Shown here: positions 1 to 6,590 of the stretch, one piece after another
Numbering within the stretch: position 1 is the stretch's first letter
How the letters are laid out: every line of letters begins with the position of its first letter
Origin: Polynucleobacter meluiroseus
GTDB lineage: Bacteria > Pseudomonadota > Gammaproteobacteria > Burkholderiales > Burkholderiaceae
Assembly (NCBI GenBank): GCA_943329505.2
Contig: CALQED020000024.1
Span: forward strand, 1 to 10,388
Direction: 5' to 3'
Length of the DNA: 10,388 nucleotides
Notes under the pieces: model-generated
Database searches by the model: none
What the model was told of the DNA's origin: nothing
Seen by the model: only the letters and a program-made list of their open reading frames with translations
Position numbers and translations under genes: made by a program

Positions 1-327
1 CGCAGCTACCCGAACATTTTCATGAACAGTAAGTTGTTTAAAGACATTAGTGATCTGGAAGCTCTTTGAAATACCAATGCGGGCAAATTCATGTTGCTGC
101 ATCCCGGTAATATCTTTTCCATTGAAAAGAATTTCTCCACTAGAGGGTGGGAAGGCACCACTTAAGACGTTAAAGAAAGTGCTCTTACCTGCGCCATTGG
201 GACCAATAATGGCAGTTAATGTTCCTGGCATAAAGCTGGTAGAAACATTTTGGAGTGCTTTAAATTTCCCAAAGCTCTTACCAACATTGCGTGCTTCAAG
301 AATAGGAGTCTTAGTTGCACTATTCAT
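1..327 (-). CDS. livG: Branched-chain amino acid-type ABC transporter ATP-binding protein LivG, N-terminal part (runs off the left edge)
   Basis: Cytoplasmic ATPase that powers import through the LivH/LivM channel. The 109 visible codons have no stop and continue beyond base 1. Walker A is GPNGAGKST at residues 42-50, and the Q-loop region is SKSFQITNVF at about 88-97. The stretch from the start through 'LSGAFPPSSGEILFNGKDI' matches the normal N-terminus of the LivG family. Signature motif, Walker B and the LivG C-terminal tail lie outside the window. The ATG (bases 327-325) overlaps the livM stop by one base (TAATG), a classic translational coupling that ties it to the operon. A livF gene is expected next but is not visible. 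Family assignment is secure. The symbol is a family name; the transported substrate need not be an amino acid. Confidence 0.93.
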   Translation of the reverse strand, partial: MNSATKTPILEARNVGKSFGKFKALQNVSTSFMPGTLTAIIGPNGAGKSTFFNVLSGAFPPSSGEILFNGKDITGMQQHEFARIGISKSFQITNVFKQLTVHENVRVAA

Positions 328-1286
328 TATTTTGAATCCTGATGAATTTGTAGCTTGCTCAGAATGGTGCCCCAGATTCCTTTAGGGAAGAAGAGGACAA
401 AGAACATAAATATCAAGCCAATCACTGCCATCCAATATTTTGTGAAGGTAGTGACAACATCTTCGAGATAGAGCATGACTGCGGCACCTACAAAGGGTCC
501 AAAGAAGGTACCCATACCACCCAGGATGCTCATCATCACGGCTTGACCCGATTGGAGATAGTGCAATGAATCAATAGGAACGATAGATAAGTGGAGGGCG
601 CGCAATGAGCCGGCTAAGCCACAAATAGCAGCTGACAAAACAAATACCAGCAGTTTAGTTTTAGCAACGTCAAAGCCGCATGCCGCCGCCCGTTTCTCAT
701 TTTCACGAATAGCTTCCATGACTGCACCCAACGGGGAGTTGAGAATACGTGAGATCAACCAAATAGCGATGACTACAAAGAACAAAATGATGTAGTACTT
801 GACGAGCGGATTGAGGAAGTCGACGGGTATGCCAAAGATGTTGAAGGAATCAACGCGTACTCCGCGTAAACCATTTTCACCACCCGTCAGACTCTCCGCT
901 TTGTAGAAAATGTAATAGACGATTTGACCAAGGGCTAATGTCACCATCGAGAAATAAATTCCCCGAGTGCGAATTGCTAAAAAGCCCATGATCAATCCAC
1001 CCACTGCGGCGCCAATCACGCCAACGATGATTGCAGTAGCCCAACCCAATCCGTAATGCACGATGCTAATACCAGTCAGATAACTGCCAATCCCTAAAAA
1101 AGCAGCATGACCAAAGGAGAGTAGACCCATATACCCAAACAATAGGTTAAAGCCCATGGCAAATAAGCCGAAGATGAGGATATTTACTGCCAATGCCTCA
1201 TACGGCATGATGAAGGGGAAGACTGCCAAAAATAGCGTGCTTGCTAGTACGCGATGTCGAGCGATCAGTTGGAAAAATGAGTTCAT
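327..1286 (-). CDS. livM: Branched-chain amino acid-type ABC transporter permease LivM
   Basis: Inner-membrane permease, 319 residues, one half of the channel with LivH. Nearly the whole chain is hydrophobic helices, about 8-10 by eye. Family landmarks are GYMGLLSFGHAAFLGIGSY (51-69), TGGENGL (134-140), the cytoplasmic coupling loop EAIRENEKRAAACGFDVAKT (191-210) that docks on the ATPases, SILGGMGTFFGPFVGAA (253-269) and the C-terminal PKGIWG (301-306). It starts 14 bases after livH with no strong Shine-Dalgarno sequence, so translation is probably coupled to livH. Its TAA overlaps the livG start by one base. Length and motif order are normal. The solute is unknown; this family also carries urea, amides and aromatic acids. 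Confidence 0.94.
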   Translation of the reverse strand: MNSFFQLIARHRVLASTLFLAVFPFIMPYEALAVNILIFGLFAMGFNLLFGYMGLLSFGHAAFLGIGSYLTGISIVHYGLGWATAIIVGVIGAAVGGLIMGFLAIRTRGIYFSMVTLALGQIVYYIFYKAESLTGGENGLRGVRVDSFNIFGIPVDFLNPLVKYYIILFFVVIAIWLISRILNSPLGAVMEAIRENEKRAAACGFDVAKTKLLVFVLSAAICGLAGSLRALHLSIVPIDSLHYLQSGQAVMMSILGGMGTFFGPFVGAAVMLYLEDVVTTFTKYWMAVIGLIFMFFVLFFPKGIWGTILSKLQIHQDSK

Positions 1287-1300
1287 GAATAGATTGGGTC

Positions 1301-2185
1301 TTAGCCCATTGCTCCCGCTTTGCCAAATAGACCTTGTGGTCGAATTAATAAGACCACGGCCATCAACACAAAAATGGATAGTTCAGCGAGGTCTGGAAAA
1401 AATAGGGAGGTTATGCTGTAAACAATGCCAACCAATAAGCCAGCAACCACGGCACCAACTGGCGATCCCATCCCGCCAACCACGGTTACCACAAATGATT
1501 CAGCCAAAATAGGAATCCCCATCTCAGGATTTACAGAGCGCGTAGGGGATGCCAAGATGCCAGATAGTCCAGCGATGGCGCAACCAAGACCAAACACTAA
1601 CAGCCAAACTTTGGCGATATCAACCCCTAGTACTTTGACAATTTCTTGATCAACCGCTCCCGCTTTAATAATCAGTCCATAGCGCGTTTTTTGAATCAAG
1701 AACCAAACACCTAAGACAATGATTGCGGTGGCGCCGATTAAAAAGAGCCTGTATTTAGGAAAGAAGCCAATGCCAACATTCACGGTGCCAGTTAAACCAT
1801 CAGGTGTGATCGATGGCAAACCCTCAATACCAAACGTGATGCGCATGAGTTCAATTAACACGTATGACAAACCAAAAGTGAGCAGCAGGGGGTAGTCAAG
1901 TCCACGTCCATAAAGTGGCCGCACTAAAAAACGTTCAGTGACTAAACCAAGACAACCGGTGAGTAGGGGCGTTAGTACCAAGCTGAACCAAAAATTACCT
2001 GTGACCCCTAAAAAGTACACGCCCAAGAAAGCACCCACCATGAAGAAAGCGCCATGGGCAAAGTTCACCACATTGAGCATCCCAAAGATGAGGCATAAGC
2101 CTAATGCTAGAAGCGCATAGATACTCCCCAGGGCAATTCCTGTAAGCAACTGCATGCATAAAAGCTCAAATGTCAGACCGGTCAT
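1301..2185 (-). CDS. livH: Branched-chain amino acid-type ABC transporter permease LivH
   Basis: Inner-membrane permease pairing with LivM. From the ATG at 2185 it has 294 residues. An in-frame TTG at 2200 would add five (MLSTS), and a later ATG at 2155 would begin MQLLTGIALG. I prefer 2185, but no start has an ideally spaced Shine-Dalgarno: GGGGAG lies only 2 bases before the TTG and 17 before the ATG. Family landmarks (numbered from the TTG) are GIALGSIYALLALGL (21-35), FGMLNVVNFAHGAFFMVGAF (39-58), the coupling loop around GAVDQEIVKVLGVDIAKVW (181-199), VVGGMGSPVGAVVAG (240-254) and the terminal RPQGLFG (287-293). It follows the binding-protein gene after a gap rich in inverted repeats and precedes livM by 14 bases. 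Confidence 0.92.
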   Translation of the reverse strand: MTGLTFELLCMQLLTGIALGSIYALLALGLCLIFGMLNVVNFAHGAFFMVGAFLGVYFLGVTGNFWFSLVLTPLLTGCLGLVTERFLVRPLYGRGLDYPLLLTFGLSYVLIELMRITFGIEGLPSITPDGLTGTVNVGIGFFPKYRLFLIGATAIIVLGVWFLIQKTRYGLIIKAGAVDQEIVKVLGVDIAKVWLLVFGLGCAIAGLSGILASPTRSVNPEMGIPILAESFVVTVVGGMGSPVGAVVAGLLVGIVYSITSLFFPDLAELSIFVLMAVVLLIRPQGLFGKAGAMG

Positions 2186-2201
2186 AGAGGTACTCAGCAA
2201 A

Positions 2202-2232
2202 ACTCCCCAAGACCTAAAGGTACAAGGGGAGT
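2202..2232 (-). repeat. Inverted repeat in the livK-livH gap, overlapping the putative livH ribosome binding site
   Basis: The arms ACTCCCC (2202-2208) and GGGGAGT (2226-2232) are perfect complements. Inside the loop, ACC (2212-2214) and GGT (2219-2221) can form three more pairs closing a four-base loop. In the minus-strand transcript the 3' arm carries GGGGAG, the best Shine-Dalgarno-like sequence before livH, and is followed by only three further T residues. It could act as a translation brake, a weak attenuator or a barrier to RNA decay downstream of the binding-protein message. Base complementarity is seen; the role is inferred. Confidence 0.5.
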
Positions 2233-2235
2233 GAT

Positions 2236-2263
2236 TTAGGGAGAATCAAATCATTTTCCCTAA
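2236..2263 (-). repeat. Inverted repeat just after the binding-protein gene
   Basis: The arms TTAGGGA (2236-2242) and TCCCTAA (2257-2263) are exact complements around a 14-base loop, nine bases beyond the binding-protein stop codon in the transcript. No T-run follows, so it is not a standard intrinsic terminator. Together with the adjacent 2202-2232 repeat it fits the 3' stem-loops that often protect an abundant binding-protein mRNA from exonuclease decay while allowing lower expression of the permeases. That role is inferred. Confidence 0.4.
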
Positions 2264-2271
2264 TATTGAAA

Positions 2272-3507
2272 TTAGGCTTTATGGCCTAGCTCTGCGCAGG
2301 TGCGCATATGTATCTCGGTAGTAGGTTCAATAGTCAAAATATTAAAGACATCATATTTGTCCTTCATATTTTTCGATTTAGACTCTACGATGATGACGGT
2401 TTGAACAGCTTGGTGATCGCACTTACGATAGTACTCAGGACCTTTGTACCAATCGTATTTTAGATTTTCCATCGCCGATACGACCTTCATTGTTTCAGTA
2501 GACTTAGCGATTTTGACGGAAGCGAGAACGCTCTTCACGCCGGCATAACCAAGTGCGCCATAGTCTGATGGAACGGAGCCGTTATACATTTTGCGGAAAG
2601 CATCGTTGAATGTTTTGGCTGCTGGAATACGATCTTCTAGGCCCCAGTAGTAAGAGGTGCCACCGATGATTCCTTCGAACGCTTCAGGACCACCAGCTAG
2701 ACGTGCGGTATAGAGTAAGACTGGCGTCACAATTTTCATGCTAGATTTCAGGCCGAAGTCAGTACATTGTTTCGCGGCATTCAATAAGTCACGACCAAAG
2801 TTACAGAGCACCAAGATATCTGGATTTAATGCTTTGATACGCGGCATAAATGCAGAGTAGTCCGATGCGCCCAAGGGGTGGCGAATATCTGCTAAGGTGG
2901 TTGCACCCATTTCTTTGCCAGCACGCTCAAAGGCACGCACCATCTCATGGCCATAAGCATAGTCTGCCGTGAGGAACACAATCTTTTTGCCAAAACGGGG
3001 AATAGAGTAGCGCGCCAATGCACCCGCTGTCATGGTTGGGTTCAAAGCCTCATGAAACGTATAGACGCTCCAATCTTTTACTTCGTTAATGGCATCGGAT
3101 TGGCTAATGGAATTAAAAAGAATTTTGCGTTCTTTACAAACTGCATTAATGGATAACTGTGTGGCCGCAGAAAGGGAGCCGACAACATAGTTGACTTTAT
3201 CTTTTTCAATCAACTCGAGAGTGCGGGTAGCTGCTTCACCAGGATTTAGTTTGTCGTCTCGCACCAAGAGCTCTGCTTTACGACCATTAAATCCACCGGC
3301 ATCATTAAATTCTTTGATAGCCAATTCAGCTGCTTTTACTTGATCCTGAGCTTCGGCAGAGAATGGTCCTGTCAAAGGCACTGGAAAACCAATCTTGATC
3401 GTCTCAGATTTAGCGTTGGCGACATTCAGCCAAAGCGGGGCGCTTGCTGCAGCAGCGCCACCAATCAACATCTTTCTTCTTGTTTGATTCGTTAATTTTT
3501 GCTTCAT
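2272..3507 (-). CDS. Liv-type ABC transporter substrate-binding protein (periplasmic, type 1 fold), Tat-like signal peptide
   Basis: Periplasmic solute receptor, 411 residues, delivering ligand to LivHM. The N-terminus has a twin-arginine-like motif TRRKMLI (9-15), an alanine-rich hydrophobic stretch and a likely cleavage site after ANA (30-32). The mature part opens IKIGFPVPLTGPFS, the usual first strand and ligand loop of the Peripla_BP_6 family, and continues with AAELAIKEFNDAGGFNGR and YVVGSLSAATQLS, also typical. The start is backed by a strong AGGAGG eight bases upstream. It lies 76 bases after the FAD monooxygenase gene on the same strand and 86 before livH. Placement beside catabolic genes suggests an aromatic or heterocyclic acid ligand rather than leucine, so I avoid the symbol livK. 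Family is secure; ligand is unknown. Confidence 0.92.
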   Translation of the reverse strand: MKQKLTNQTRRKMLIGGAAAASAPLWLNVANAKSETIKIGFPVPLTGPFSAEAQDQVKAAELAIKEFNDAGGFNGRKAELLVRDDKLNPGEAATRTLELIEKDKVNYVVGSLSAATQLSINAVCKERKILFNSISQSDAINEVKDWSVYTFHEALNPTMTAGALARYSIPRFGKKIVFLTADYAYGHEMVRAFERAGKEMGATTLADIRHPLGASDYSAFMPRIKALNPDILVLCNFGRDLLNAAKQCTDFGLKSSMKIVTPVLLYTARLAGGPEAFEGIIGGTSYYWGLEDRIPAAKTFNDAFRKMYNGSVPSDYGALGYAGVKSVLASVKIAKSTETMKVVSAMENLKYDWYKGPEYYRKCDHQAVQTVIIVESKSKNMKDKYDVFNILTIEPTTEIHMRTCAELGHKA

Positions 3508-3515
3508 GGTTGTCT

Positions 3516-3521
3516 CCTCCT
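3516..3521 (-). promoter_or_regulatory. Strong Shine-Dalgarno of the substrate-binding protein gene
   Basis: The minus strand reads AGGAGG followed by AGACAACC and then ATG. A perfect anti-16S match supports the 3507 start and high translation, expected for a binding protein needed in excess over its permeases. The AT-rich gap upstream (3522-3583) includes the palindrome TATTTAAATA (3532-3541). A separate promoter there is possible, but I see no convincing -35/-10 pair. Confidence 0.7.
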
Positions 3522-3583
3522 GATAAAACTGTATTTAAATAAGAATATTTTTTTGTTTCACAAATCTTAACTGAATGCGCTTA

Positions 3584-4825
3584 TTAATGTGCAGATTCAG
3601 GTACTGCTTTCCCTTGTGCCAATAAATCGCTGATGTCAACGGCGGTTTCCGCCATAACAGTGCCTGCATTGCGTTTGAGGTTCTCAGTATCTCGCGTTCC
3701 TTTGCTGCCCTGCGCCTGCATATAACGACCTAAATATTGGGCTCTAGCTACGACCTGCTGTCCTAATTCAAGGCGTTCAGCGCTATAGGCCTGCAAAGCT
3801 GCTGGGGTAGTACCTAGAGCTTTGATGTGTTTGGCAATCGCCATGGCTTCGTCCCCGGCCTTAGTAACACCCATTCCGACATGCGGTCTACCGACAAATG
3901 CTGCATCACCCATTAAAGCAATGCGACCAAATACGATTTGCTCAGAACGTACATCGTAAATAGCTTGTAAAAAAGGTGCTGGGGTTCTCTCTAAAATTTC
4001 TGCAAACTGGGGAGCCAAAATTTCACGAGCCGCTTTGCGCATATCGGCAATATGCTTCCAGGAAACCCTCAATGGAGGAATGCCGCTGGGGTAGTAATGG
4101 CCATCATCATCTGTAAGTAAGCTAGCAAGCTCTTGATGTTCTGGTGCTGGTCTATACCAAACAAAGTTATAGCAACGCTTACCCGGACGGATATCGTTAC
4201 CAGGTCCGGCGACAGGGTAGCCCAGCATCTGTTCGCCATTTGGCAGACAAAAGCCAAAATGGCTAAACAAAGTATCGCGTGTGTATTGCGAGAGCGAAAC
4301 TTCAGCACAGACACCACGCCAAGCTACATAGCCAGCATAGGCTGGCTGGATCTTAGGAGCAAGTTGTGCTCTCACACCCGAATGAATGCCATCAGATGCA
4401 ATTAATAAATCCGCGTGATAACGACTACCATCCTCGCAAAGCACTTCCACTGAGTCAGCATCCTGCGTAACTGTCTTGACAGTCTTCCCTTGCAGGTAGC
4501 ATTCTGGCGGAAATGCTTCTTTGAGCATCTGATACAGGCGACTCCATGATGTGAGTACTTGTGGTAACGCTATTTCGCCAAGACTGTTTCCATCAAGCCC
4601 TAAGGTGAGCCTTTTTGTCACGGCTACACCGAGAGTGTGATCGACGGCTATGCCCGCTGCTAGCAATGCTTGGGTAAGTGCATCATGAGTCACGATGCCA
4701 GCACCTCGACCATCGAGGGAGCCAGTCGCTTTTTCTAAGAGAGTTACGTCGTGGCCTTGGCATAGCAAGATATTTGCTACGAACAAACCACCCAAAGATC
4801 CACCAACGACTATTATTTTTGACAT
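3584..4825 (-). CDS. FAD-dependent aromatic/heterocycle monooxygenase, 2,6-dihydroxypyridine 3-monooxygenase-like
   Basis: Group A flavoprotein hydroxylase, 413 residues, expected to use NAD(P)H and O2 to hydroxylate an electron-rich ring. The N-terminal Rossmann motif is VVGGSLGGLF; the DG motif is ASDGIHSGVR at about 148-157; the GD motif is ALMGDAAFVGRPH. The stretch AGYVAWRGV and the GDAA...RPH form, which lacks the usual His after GDAA, resemble as I recall them the Arthrobacter nicotine-pathway enzyme 2,6-dihydroxypyridine 3-monooxygenase. An in-frame ATG at 4852 would add nine residues and overlap the VOC gene. I chose 4825 because the FAD motif then starts as usual near the N-terminus, and AAGG (4834-4837) sits eight bases upstream within the VOC stop region. 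It ends in tandem TAA stops. Flavin hydroxylase is near certain; the substrate is inferred. Confidence 0.9.
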   Translation of the reverse strand: MSKIIVVGGSLGGLFVANILLCQGHDVTLLEKATGSLDGRGAGIVTHDALTQALLAAGIAVDHTLGVAVTKRLTLGLDGNSLGEIALPQVLTSWSRLYQMLKEAFPPECYLQGKTVKTVTQDADSVEVLCEDGSRYHADLLIASDGIHSGVRAQLAPKIQPAYAGYVAWRGVCAEVSLSQYTRDTLFSHFGFCLPNGEQMLGYPVAGPGNDIRPGKRCYNFVWYRPAPEHQELASLLTDDDGHYYPSGIPPLRVSWKHIADMRKAAREILAPQFAEILERTPAPFLQAIYDVRSEQIVFGRIALMGDAAFVGRPHVGMGVTKAGDEAMAIAKHIKALGTTPAALQAYSAERLELGQQVVARAQYLGRYMQAQGSKGTRDTENLKRNAGTVMAETAVDISDLLAQGKAVPESAH

Positions 4826-4835
4826 TGGCGATACC

Positions 4836-5294
4836 TTATGTAGCCTTTGCATCTAATGCCGCTTTTTCTTCGGCAGGATAATTCAGTTCAATGACAATTC
4901 CGTTAGGATCATCTAAAAAGATCTGGTGAAGTTTTAGCACAGGAACAGTGCGCTCGCGATAAGGAATCTTCAATCCTTTCAATAGCGCAATTTTTTCTTC
5001 CAAGCCGGTTGCAAAGAAGGCGATATGGTCAATGGCACCAGAGCCAGAGAGCGAGCTGGCATCACGATCGCCCAGATATTGTTTTAATCCCTCAGGATCA
5101 TTCTTATCAATCGCTATCAAATGCAGCACTGAGTTAGACCAAATACTGGTATCGCCGTGATATAGCCAGGCACCTGGGAAGGGGAAGCTGGGTCTTGGGC
5201 CCACCGTTAAGCCCAAGGTATTGCAAAAAAATTCAGTGGTTTTTTCAATCTCCAAGCTGCGGATAGAGAAGTGGTTTAGGCTCAGGTTAGACAT
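4836..5294 (-). CDS. VOC (glyoxalase/dioxygenase superfamily) single-domain protein
   Basis: Cytoplasmic protein of 152 residues with two beta-alpha-beta-beta-beta modules of the vicinal oxygen chelate fold. The first module opens SLNHFSIRSLE with His8. The second opens GAIDHIAFFA with His90 and ends FLDDPNGIVIELNYP with Glu136. His8, His90 and Glu136 sit where VOC enzymes bind a divalent metal, so an active metalloenzyme is likely. Members include glyoxalases, extradiol-type dioxygenases, isomerases and resistance proteins. Here it lies 14 bases after the TetR gene and 10 before the FAD monooxygenase, so a step on the hydroxylated product (ring opening or isomerisation) is plausible but unproven. 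GAGAG four bases before the ATG gives a modest ribosome site. The fold is secure; the reaction is unknown. Confidence 0.9.
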   Translation of the reverse strand: MSNLSLNHFSIRSLEIEKTTEFFCNTLGLTVGPRPSFPFPGAWLYHGDTSIWSNSVLHLIAIDKNDPEGLKQYLGDRDASSLSGSGAIDHIAFFATGLEEKIALLKGLKIPYRERTVPVLKLHQIFLDDPNGIVIELNYPAEEKAALDAKAT

Positions 5295-5308
5295 GATTCT
5301 CTCTTTAG

Positions 5309-6001
5309 TTAAGCAAATAAGGTTTTGGCGGAATGAAGATAAGACTGCACACGATCACGAATGATCGCTTGTTCAGGGTTGGGGATGCTAGGAGCATAGA
5401 TCGCTTGGCCATAAATCCAGCGTCGCACGCCGATATAAAAGATGCCGCCGTGTAAACCCATTAAAAATTCAAGCTCTCGTTCGGTTGGGTCTGGCTCTAC
5501 CGGCCGATTGCAGTACTTGCGCGTTTCACGAATGAGTCTTGGTAATAGGCGTGAGCGAAGAAGCTCAAAAAAGCGGTCGCTAATGGAATGATCACTGAGA
5601 CCTGAGAACATCAGAATGCGAACAAAATCATAAGTGAGCACGGTGTTGGTGTAATCTAGATAGAAGGCATTGAACTTTTCTTCGGGACTGAGCTTAGTGT
5701 CATCTAGCAACTCTTCCCATTCAGACTTCCAGCGAGATTCGAATACTTCTTTATAGACTTCTTGTATTAGCGCATCTTTTGTAGGGAAGTAGTGATACAG
5801 CAGGGTGTGGGTAACGCCTAATTCTTTGGTGAGATTTCGCAGTTGGCCGTCAATCCCATATTTGGCAAAAAACTGGATTGCCCGATCGAGGATTTGGCGC
5901 TTGCGATCGGCGATATTCATTCTCCGACGGGTTGGTGCTAGTGCATCCGTCTGATTTTCGACTCGACTGGGGCTGGAAACACTATCTTCTGTAAAGCGCA
6001 T
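5309..6001 (-). CDS. TetR/AcrR-family transcriptional regulator
   Basis: DNA-binding regulator of 230 residues, first gene of the leftward set. The N-terminal helix-turn-helix domain spans about 33-80: RKRQILDRAIQFFAKYGIDG, then LTKELGVTHTLLYHYFPTKD, where the recognition helix and the conserved YHYF-x-TKDALI close it. The remaining ~150 residues are helical and would bind ligand and dimerise. The first 27 residues are an unusual polar extension. A start at Met28 (5920) would give a normal 203-residue protein, but its GGAG lies only one base from that ATG, so I keep 6001, itself weakly supported (TGAG). It diverges from the CoxG-family gene across a 112-base gap holding a palindrome, which fits autoregulation plus control of the molybdenum-hydroxylase operon. 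Ligand unknown. Confidence 0.91.
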   Translation of the reverse strand: MRFTEDSVSSPSRVENQTDALAPTRRRMNIADRKRQILDRAIQFFAKYGIDGQLRNLTKELGVTHTLLYHYFPTKDALIQEVYKEVFESRWKSEWEELLDDTKLSPEEKFNAFYLDYTNTVLTYDFVRILMFSGLSDHSISDRFFELLRSRLLPRLIRETRKYCNRPVEPDPTERELEFLMGLHGGIFYIGVRRWIYGQAIYAPSIPNPEQAIIRDRVQSYLHSAKTLFA

Positions 6002-6058
6002 GGGTTCTCAGGGTTTATCCGAATTTGGGCTTATTGACCAAAAGTTAAATAATGCTAC

Positions 6059-6071
6059 ATTGTTGAACAAT
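6059..6071. promoter_or_regulatory. Candidate TetR operator, palindrome ATTGTTGAACAAT
   Basis: A perfect 13-base palindrome with six-base arms around a central G. Flanking CTAC (6055-6058) and GTAG (6074-6077) extend the symmetry imperfectly, offset by two bases. Size and symmetry suit a TetR-family dimer site. It covers the end of the proposed plus-strand -10 (6056-6061) and the expected start site, so binding would block transcription of the molybdenum-hydroxylase operon. It also covers the weak minus-strand -35, compatible with autoregulation. Symmetry is seen; binding is inferred. Confidence 0.6.
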
Positions 6072-6103
6072 TGGTAGATAAGACTCTATCCGTACAAACC
6101 CCC

Positions 6104-6108
6104 AGGAG
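6104..6108 (+). promoter_or_regulatory. Shine-Dalgarno of the CoxG-family gene
   Basis: AGGAG five bases before the ATG at 6114, inside CCCAGGAGAATAC. It fixes the start of the first gene of the rightward operon. Confidence 0.75.
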
Positions 6109-6113
6109 AATAC

Positions 6114-6590
6114 ATGGAACTAAATGGCGAGCAACTGATAGCTGCTCCAATTCCAGAGGTTTGGAAGGGATTAAATGATATTGATGTTCTTGCCAAATCA
6201 ATTCCAGGTTGCGAAGAGATTAGCCGAGTCTCACCAGAAGAAATTCATGCCAAAGTCATGTTTAAGATCGGTCCGGTGAGAGCACGTTTTTCTGGCAAGT
6301 TACTCCTGAGCGATATTGTTCCCGATCAATCCTGTTCTATGGCATTCGAAGGCTCAGGTGGTGCTGCAGGTTTTGCTAAAGGGCGCTCACGTGTTGAACT
6401 TAAAGCCGCTGATGGCGGCACATTAATTTCCTATACAACTGAGGCTTCCATTGGTGGGAAGTTAGGTCAGATTGGTGGACGCTTAATTAGCGCTTCTGCA
6501 AAAAAGATCGCAGATGACTTTTTTCAAAAGTTTGCTAAAGAATTAGGTGGAGAAGCAGTAGCACTAGAGTCTGGCGCCGGGGATGAGTAA
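6114..6590 (+). CDS. CoxG-family protein (SRPBCC/START-like fold), accessory to molybdenum hydroxylase
   Basis: Protein of 158 residues. The family hallmarks are PIPEVWKGLNDIDVLAKSIPGCEEI (12-36, helix-grip fold), GPVRARFSGK in the central sheet, a glycine-rich GSGGAAGFAKG, and the C-terminal helix with GGKLGQIGGRLISASAKK and ADDFFQKF. In Oligotropha the CoxG protein helps anchor CO dehydrogenase to the membrane through a longer C-terminal region. Here the chain stops soon after the fold with a short acidic tail and no hydrophobic anchor, so a soluble role such as assembly or electron transfer is more likely. It is the first gene of the rightward operon, with a strong ribosome site, and lies 87 bases before the FAD subunit. 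I leave the symbol blank because CO oxidation is not supported. Confidence 0.88.
   Translation: MELNGEQLIAAPIPEVWKGLNDIDVLAKSIPGCEEISRVSPEEIHAKVMFKIGPVRARFSGKLLLSDIVPDQSCSMAFEGSGGAAGFAKGRSRVELKAADGGTLISYTTEASIGGKLGQIGGRLISASAKKIADDFFQKFAKELGGEAVALESGAGDE

Larger units (their letters stand above)
6002..6113. promoter_or_regulatory. Divergent intergenic control region between the TetR and CoxG-family genes
   Basis: This is the only gap between the two divergent gene sets and must hold promoters for both. On the plus strand TTGACC (6034-6039) and TACATT (6056-6061), 16 bases apart, form a reasonable sigma-70 promoter, putting +1 near 6068 and a leader of about 45 bases. For the minus strand I see only a weak candidate: TTGTTC (6070-6065) with TAACTT (6047-6042), 17 bases apart. 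These are pattern matches, not mapped starts. Confidence 0.55.

Noticed and set aside
50..385. Plus-strand open frame opposite livG/livM
   Set aside because: It lies antisense to a clear ABC ATPase with Walker A and has no recognisable protein features; the same holds for the other antisense frames over livH, the flavoprotein and the hydroxylase subunits.
2202..2263. Intrinsic terminator after the binding-protein gene
   Set aside because: Neither hairpin is followed by a U-run longer than about three to four bases, and livH continues in the same direction right after.
327..3507. Calling the transporter a leucine/isoleucine/valine importer
   Set aside because: The Liv family covers many solutes and these genes share a strand and close spacing with catabolic enzymes; nothing in the binding protein identifies the ligand.
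3532..3541. TATTTAAATA palindrome as a regulator site upstream of the binding-protein gene
   Set aside because: A ten-base all-A/T palindrome in an AT-rich spacer is expected by chance and has no supporting second copy.
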